Part shown: one piece after another, positions 7,861-10,209 of the stretch
How the letters are laid out: each line of letters opens with the position of its first letter
How positions within the stretch are numbered: position 1 is the stretch's first letter
Assembly (NCBI GenBank): GCA_044425555.1
Contig: JAWXVF010000095.1
Span: forward strand, 1-10,209
DNA: 10,209 nucleotides
DNA from: JAWXVE01 sp044425555
GTDB taxonomy: Bacteria; Bacillota; Clostridia; Lachnospirales; Lachnospiraceae
Direction: 5' to 3'
Translations under genes and position numbers: made by a program
Notes under the pieces: model-generated
Database searches by the model: none
What the model saw: only the letters and a program-made list of their open reading frames with translations
Told to the model about the DNA's origin: nothing

Positions 7861-8691
7861 TTATAATATTTCATTAATCTCTTTTTTTATGGCTATACTT
7901 CTTGTTGTAATCTCTTTTGGAATATGTTCTTCTTGTACATTAATACAAATATAGGTAGCATCTGGATTCTCATAAGTCTGCTGCCAAAATGGATACTTAA
8001 TGATCCCTGGCGTATTATACCCTACCCCTAATTCTAAATATACACTACGTTTTCTTTTACAAGAATCAAGTGTTTCCTGATACCGTTCCATAGCTTCATA
8101 CCACCCTTTATCTTGTACAAAGGTATTGTCTTTTCGTAGATTCGTAGTCATTTCAGCTCCACACTTTGGACAATAAGGAATTAACTCTGATGGAATCTTC
8201 ATCTCTTGTTGCTGTTTAACCATTTTTTTCACAATCTCTTCATTATCATACGTTTCATCATGACAAGGTTTCGAGCATTGAAAGAGCCCATAATTTCCTT
8301 GGGTATAGAAGATTCTATTTTTATCAAATCCGCTTCGTATAAAAGCGTGATCCACATTGGTGGTAATGACAAAGTAATCTTTCTCTTCTACCAACTTCAA
8401 TAAGTTCCTATAAACATCCCCTTGAATAGGTACATACCGATTCATCATAATATGCCTACTCCAATACGCCCAATTAATTTCTTTGGTGGGATACTCATAA
8501 AATCCTGCTGAATACATATCCGACAGATGATACGTTACAATAAAATCACTAAAATTATCCTCAAAACGTTTTCCACTATAAGTAAGCCCTGCTGCCGCAG
8601 AAAGACCTGCACCTGCACCTATGATGATTTTCTCTGCTTGTTCGATCTTACTCATGATCACTTCTTTTTCATCTAATGTCTTACTTTTCAT
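7861..8691 (-). CDS. Sir2-fold NAD-binding protein with Gln in place of the catalytic His (SirTM-like)
   Basis: A 276-residue sirtuin-fold protein. GAGAGLSAAAGL (25-36) is the NAD-binding loop, TTNVDHAF (110-117) matches the TxNxD motif, and Cys139/Cys143 with Cys174/Cys177 form the zinc site. Deacetylase sirtuins have His-Gly at the next position; here it is Gln131-Gly (YTQGNYG). The late segment is ELGVGYNTPGIIKYPF (220-235) and not the usual GTS block. The SirTM class, described as protein ADP-ribosyltransferases, also carries Gln there, so ADP-ribosylation is more likely than deacetylation; that is inference. No macrodomain or lipoate-related gene is in the window, unlike typical SirTM operons. 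AAAGGAG lies 9 bases before the ATG at 8689-8691, and the start overlaps the upstream gene by 11 bases. A later ATG at 8653-8655 is possible but has less support. Confidence 0.88.
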   Translation of the reverse strand: MKSKTLDEKEVIMSKIEQAEKIIIGAGAGLSAAAGLTYSGKRFEDNFSDFIVTYHLSDMYSAGFYEYPTKEINWAYWSRHIMMNRYVPIQGDVYRNLLKLVEEKDYFVITTNVDHAFIRSGFDKNRIFYTQGNYGLFQCSKPCHDETYDNEEIVKKMVKQQQEMKIPSELIPYCPKCGAEMTTNLRKDNTFVQDKGWYEAMERYQETLDSCKRKRSVYLELGVGYNTPGIIKYPFWQQTYENPDATYICINVQEEHIPKEITTRSIAIKKEINEIL

Positions 8692-9349
8692 AGGTAATCA
8701 CTCCTTTTGGACAGTTTACAAAACAATCTCCACATTCGTCACAGCGATTAGGATTAATCGTATATACACCATGTGCTTCCTCTATGGCTAAAAAGGAACA
8801 CTTTGTCTTGCAGATTCCACAATGAATACATTGCTCTTGGTTAATATATAAGCCTTTTTCTTTGATTACACCACCATTATAAGAAAAATAAATACGTTCT
8901 AATTTATTCTCTCTAGCAATCTTCTCAAAGTCATAATCAAATATATCACCACGACCAGAGGTAATACAAAACACCACCATGGCAGGGTACTGTTTCTGAT
9001 CTGCAATACAAAAATCAAATAGTGGATTTTCTTTTTCTTGAATTACTTTCATAGGAATTTCTTTTACTTTACCAGTCATACGTATTGCATAACCACCATC
9101 AAAAATAGGCATTCCATCTTCCCCATGCTCTACTTTCGTATCTGCACAGAGTCCACATATCGAAAGGTTTCCATTCGATTTCAAGTGCTTATAGAACTCT
9201 TTGGTAAACATGGTCATAAAATAAATCCCCTCCTCATCATACGCTCTTAAATGGGCAATCCTACTTTCAGGCTCTCCGAATTCATTTACAGTAGTAAAAC
9301 TTAAACATCCAATTTGATCAAAGGCTTCATATATCTCTTGAATAGTCAT
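8681..9349 (-). CDS. FMN split-barrel (pyridoxamine-phosphate-oxidase-like) and 2[4Fe-4S] ferredoxin fusion
   Basis: A 222-residue two-domain redox protein. Residues 1 to about 135 resemble the pyridoxamine 5'-phosphate oxidase-like FMN-binding split barrel (CLSFTTVNEFGEPESR, then IYFMTMFTKEFYKHLKSN). Residues about 168-222 are a bacterial ferredoxin with two [4Fe-4S] sites: Cys174, 177, 180, 184 and Cys203, 206, 209, 213, both CxxCxxC...C. No membrane segment or signal peptide is seen, so it is cytoplasmic. A flavin joined to two clusters suggests electron transfer or a flavin-dependent reduction; the substrate cannot be read from the sequence. GAGG lies about 10 bases before the ATG. It overlaps the Sir2-like gene by 11 bases (coordinates 8681-8691), so the two are very likely co-translated and functionally related. 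Confidence 0.88.
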   Translation of the reverse strand: MTIQEIYEAFDQIGCLSFTTVNEFGEPESRIAHLRAYDEEGIYFMTMFTKEFYKHLKSNGNLSICGLCADTKVEHGEDGMPIFDGGYAIRMTGKVKEIPMKVIQEKENPLFDFCIADQKQYPAMVVFCITSGRGDIFDYDFEKIARENKLERIYFSYNGGVIKEKGLYINQEQCIHCGICKTKCSFLAIEEAHGVYTINPNRCDECGDCFVNCPKGVITYEK

Positions 9350-9373
9350 ACCTAAATAACCTCACTATCTCTT

Positions 9374-9403
9374 TTAATAGCAACTTTGGCTCGCTAGAGA
9401 CAA
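9374..9403 (-). promoter_or_regulatory. Candidate promoter of the flavin-ferredoxin/Sir2 unit
   Basis: On the minus strand, TTGTCT (9398-9403) and an extended -10, TGCTATTAA (core 9374-9379), are separated by 18 bases. Each hexamer matches the housekeeping consensus at 4 of 6 positions, helped by the TGn. The start site would fall near 9367, giving a leader of under 20 bases. It overlaps the dyad at 9379-9409. Confidence 0.38.
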
Positions 9404-9409
9404 ATTGCT
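9379..9409. repeat. Imperfect inverted repeat over the candidate promoter, possible operator
   Basis: Plus-strand arms 9379-9392 (agcaactttggctc) and 9397-9409 (gagacaaattgct) pair over 12 bases with one bulge and one mismatch, around a 4-base loop. The arms touch both the -35 and -10 candidates. No T-run follows on either strand, so it is not a terminator; a dimeric repressor or activator site fits better. The regulator is not in the window. Confidence 0.4.
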
Positions 9410-9433
9410 GACTGAAAAATTCTATTTTCAGTC
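9410..9433. terminator. Hairpin just after the ABC ATPase gene, possible weak terminator
   Basis: A perfect 9-bp inverted repeat (gactgaaaa at 9410-9418, ttttcagtc at 9425-9433) with a 6-base loop begins three bases after the ATPase stop codon. On the minus strand the sequence after the stem is AGCAATTT and not a T-run, so it is a poor terminator in that sense. On the plus strand TTTT follows, but no plus-strand gene is seen. It may protect the mRNA 3' end instead. Confidence 0.4.
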
Positions 9434-9435
9434 TT

Positions 9436-10146
9436 TTATCGATGGGATAAAAACTCTTTTAACTCTTCTGTTTTGGGATTGTCAAAAATACTTTTATCTC
9501 CATGTTCGACAATTTCCCCTTGATCCATAAAGATAATGTAATCAGCAAACTCTTCTAAGAAATTCATTTCATGGGTCACAAAAATAAATTCACGCCCTTG
9601 ATTTTTCAAGAGTTTAACTGCATTTAATACTTCTTTCGTAAGTAACGGATCTAGTGCTGCTGTTGGTTCATCTAAGAATAGAATCTCAGGGTCCGTAGAA
9701 AGGGCTCTCGCTATAGATGCTCGTTGTGCTTGCCCTCCTGATATTTCATTGGGCTTTTTGTCTGCTGTTCCCTCAATCTGTAATAACTGTAGCACTTCCT
9801 CAACTTTACTATGGGCAGTTTGTTTATCTATTTTTTTAATCTTTTGTAAGATTAACAAAAGATTCTCTCTCACCGTTAAGTGTGGAAATAGATTGTGCTT
9901 TTGAAATACATATCCTATTTGTTCTTGAAAACGCTTCTTCTCTGTAATTGGTGAGCAATGATTAATAAGTATTTCTCCCAAATCAGGATTTTCAATGCCC
10001 GATAGCATACGTAGTAATGTGGATTTCCCACATCCAGATGCCCCAATAATTCCTATAGTAGATACTTGTTCAATCTCAAGTGTGATCTGATTTAAAACTT
10101 TTTCTTCCTCGTAATGTTTGACTAAATGTTCTATTTTTATATTCAT
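9436..10146 (-). CDS. ABC transporter ATP-binding protein, polar amino-acid uptake type
   Basis: A 236-residue cytoplasmic ATPase subunit of normal length for the GlnQ/HisP group. It has Walker A GASGCGKST (35-43), Q-loop Gln82 (YVFQKHNLFPHLTV), signature ISGGQAQR (135-142), Walker B ILFLDEP (155-161), a D-loop (AALD) and the switch His192 (FVTHEMNF). The FQxxNLFPHLTV and VTHEMxF patterns are typical of polar amino-acid importers. Its ATG shares one base with the stop codon of the upstream gene (TAATG), whose tail looks like the partner permease. AGAAGG lies 7 bases upstream. No substrate-binding protein gene is visible in the window. The amino acid carried cannot be told from this subunit alone. 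Confidence 0.93.
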   Translation of the reverse strand: MNIKIEHLVKHYEEEKVLNQITLEIEQVSTIGIIGASGCGKSTLLRMLSGIENPDLGEILINHCSPITEKKRFQEQIGYVFQKHNLFPHLTVRENLLLILQKIKKIDKQTAHSKVEEVLQLLQIEGTADKKPNEISGGQAQRASIARALSTDPEILFLDEPTAALDPLLTKEVLNAVKLLKNQGREFIFVTHEMNFLEEFADYIIFMDQGEIVEHGDKSIFDNPKTEELKEFLSHR

Positions 10147-10208
10147 TATGCTACCTTCTTTGCTAAGTATCTTGCCAACAAAGACAAGGGAATTGTTACA
10201 ATTAAATA
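10146..10208 (-). CDS. C-terminal tail of an amino-acid ABC transporter permease (partial)
   Basis: Only the last 20 codons are in the window, ending in TAA at 10146-10148. They read YLIVTIPLSLLARYLAKKVA: a hydrophobic segment, then a basic amphipathic tail. This is the usual end of HisM/GlnP-type permeases (IPLSLLARYLEKR-like). The stop overlaps the ATPase start by one base, the normal order for a permease-ATPase pair. The 5' end lies outside the window. Confidence 0.7.
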   Translation of the reverse strand, partial: YLIVTIPLSLLARYLAKKVA

Positions 10209-10209
10209 C

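Noticed and set aside
8206..9250. Plus-strand frames opposite the Sir2-like and flavin-ferredoxin genes
   Set aside because: Short, hydrophobic translations antisense to genes with clear catalytic and Cys motifs.
9410..9433. Strong rho-independent terminator for the ABC operon
   Set aside because: The stem is perfect, but no T-run follows it in the direction of transcription, so it is kept only as a low-confidence hairpin.
10147..10209. Upstream in-frame extension of the ABC ATPase to the window edge
   Set aside because: That frame is open, but its 21 codons do not resemble an ATPase N-terminus, while another frame gives a convincing permease C-terminus ending TAATG.
1..10209. CRISPR array, insertion sequence, prophage or defence island
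   Set aside because: No regularly spaced repeats, transposase, integrase, terminal inverted repeats or phage genes were seen; the Sir2-fold protein is not joined to the effector domains typical of Sir2 defence systems.

Overview
The window is AT-rich DNA with every recognisable gene on the minus strand, so transcription runs from high to low coordinates. Strong GGAGG-like ribosome binding sites, very short spacers, a lipoprotein amidase, a zinc-ribbon/vWA/YARHG surface protein and paired MBOAT/SGNH genes all suggest a low-GC Gram-positive anaerobe of the Clostridia, probably Lachnospiraceae-like. That placement is inference from gene style, not from a marker gene. There are no rRNA or tRNA genes, CRISPR array, insertion sequence or phage genes that I can support.

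From right to left there are three transcription units. (1) Positions 10209 to 9436 hold the tail of an ABC permease, coupled by a one-base TAATG overlap to a polar amino-acid type ABC ATPase. (2) Positions 9349 to 7861 hold a two-gene unit: a flavin split-barrel/ferredoxin fusion whose end overlaps by 11 bases the start of a Sir2-fold protein that carries Gln where deacetylase sirtuins carry the catalytic His. The unit is preceded by a candidate promoter lying on an imperfect dyad and ends in a rho-independent terminator at 7795-7833. (3) Positions 7740 to beyond 1 hold a six-gene envelope operon with spacers of about 8 to 50 bases: zinc-ribbon/TM/vWA/YARHG protein, lipoprotein N-acetylmuramoyl-L-alanine amidase, MBOAT acyltransferase, SGNH-like protein, second MBOAT acyltransferase, second SGNH-like protein. 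The last gene runs off the left edge of the window, just after its predicted catalytic Asp-x-x-His.

The third unit is the most interesting part. In known systems (AlgI with AlgJ/AlgX, DltB with DltD, PatA with PatB) a membrane MBOAT protein passes acyl groups across the membrane and an SGNH-fold partner places them on, or removes them from, an envelope polymer. Here two such pairs of differing subclass sit in tandem behind a peptidoglycan amidase and a membrane-anchored vWA protein. I read this as a cell-envelope acylation and remodelling operon; the acceptor polymer is unknown. The Sir2/flavin-ferredoxin pair is a second, separate candidate for a little-described redox or NAD-linked system.
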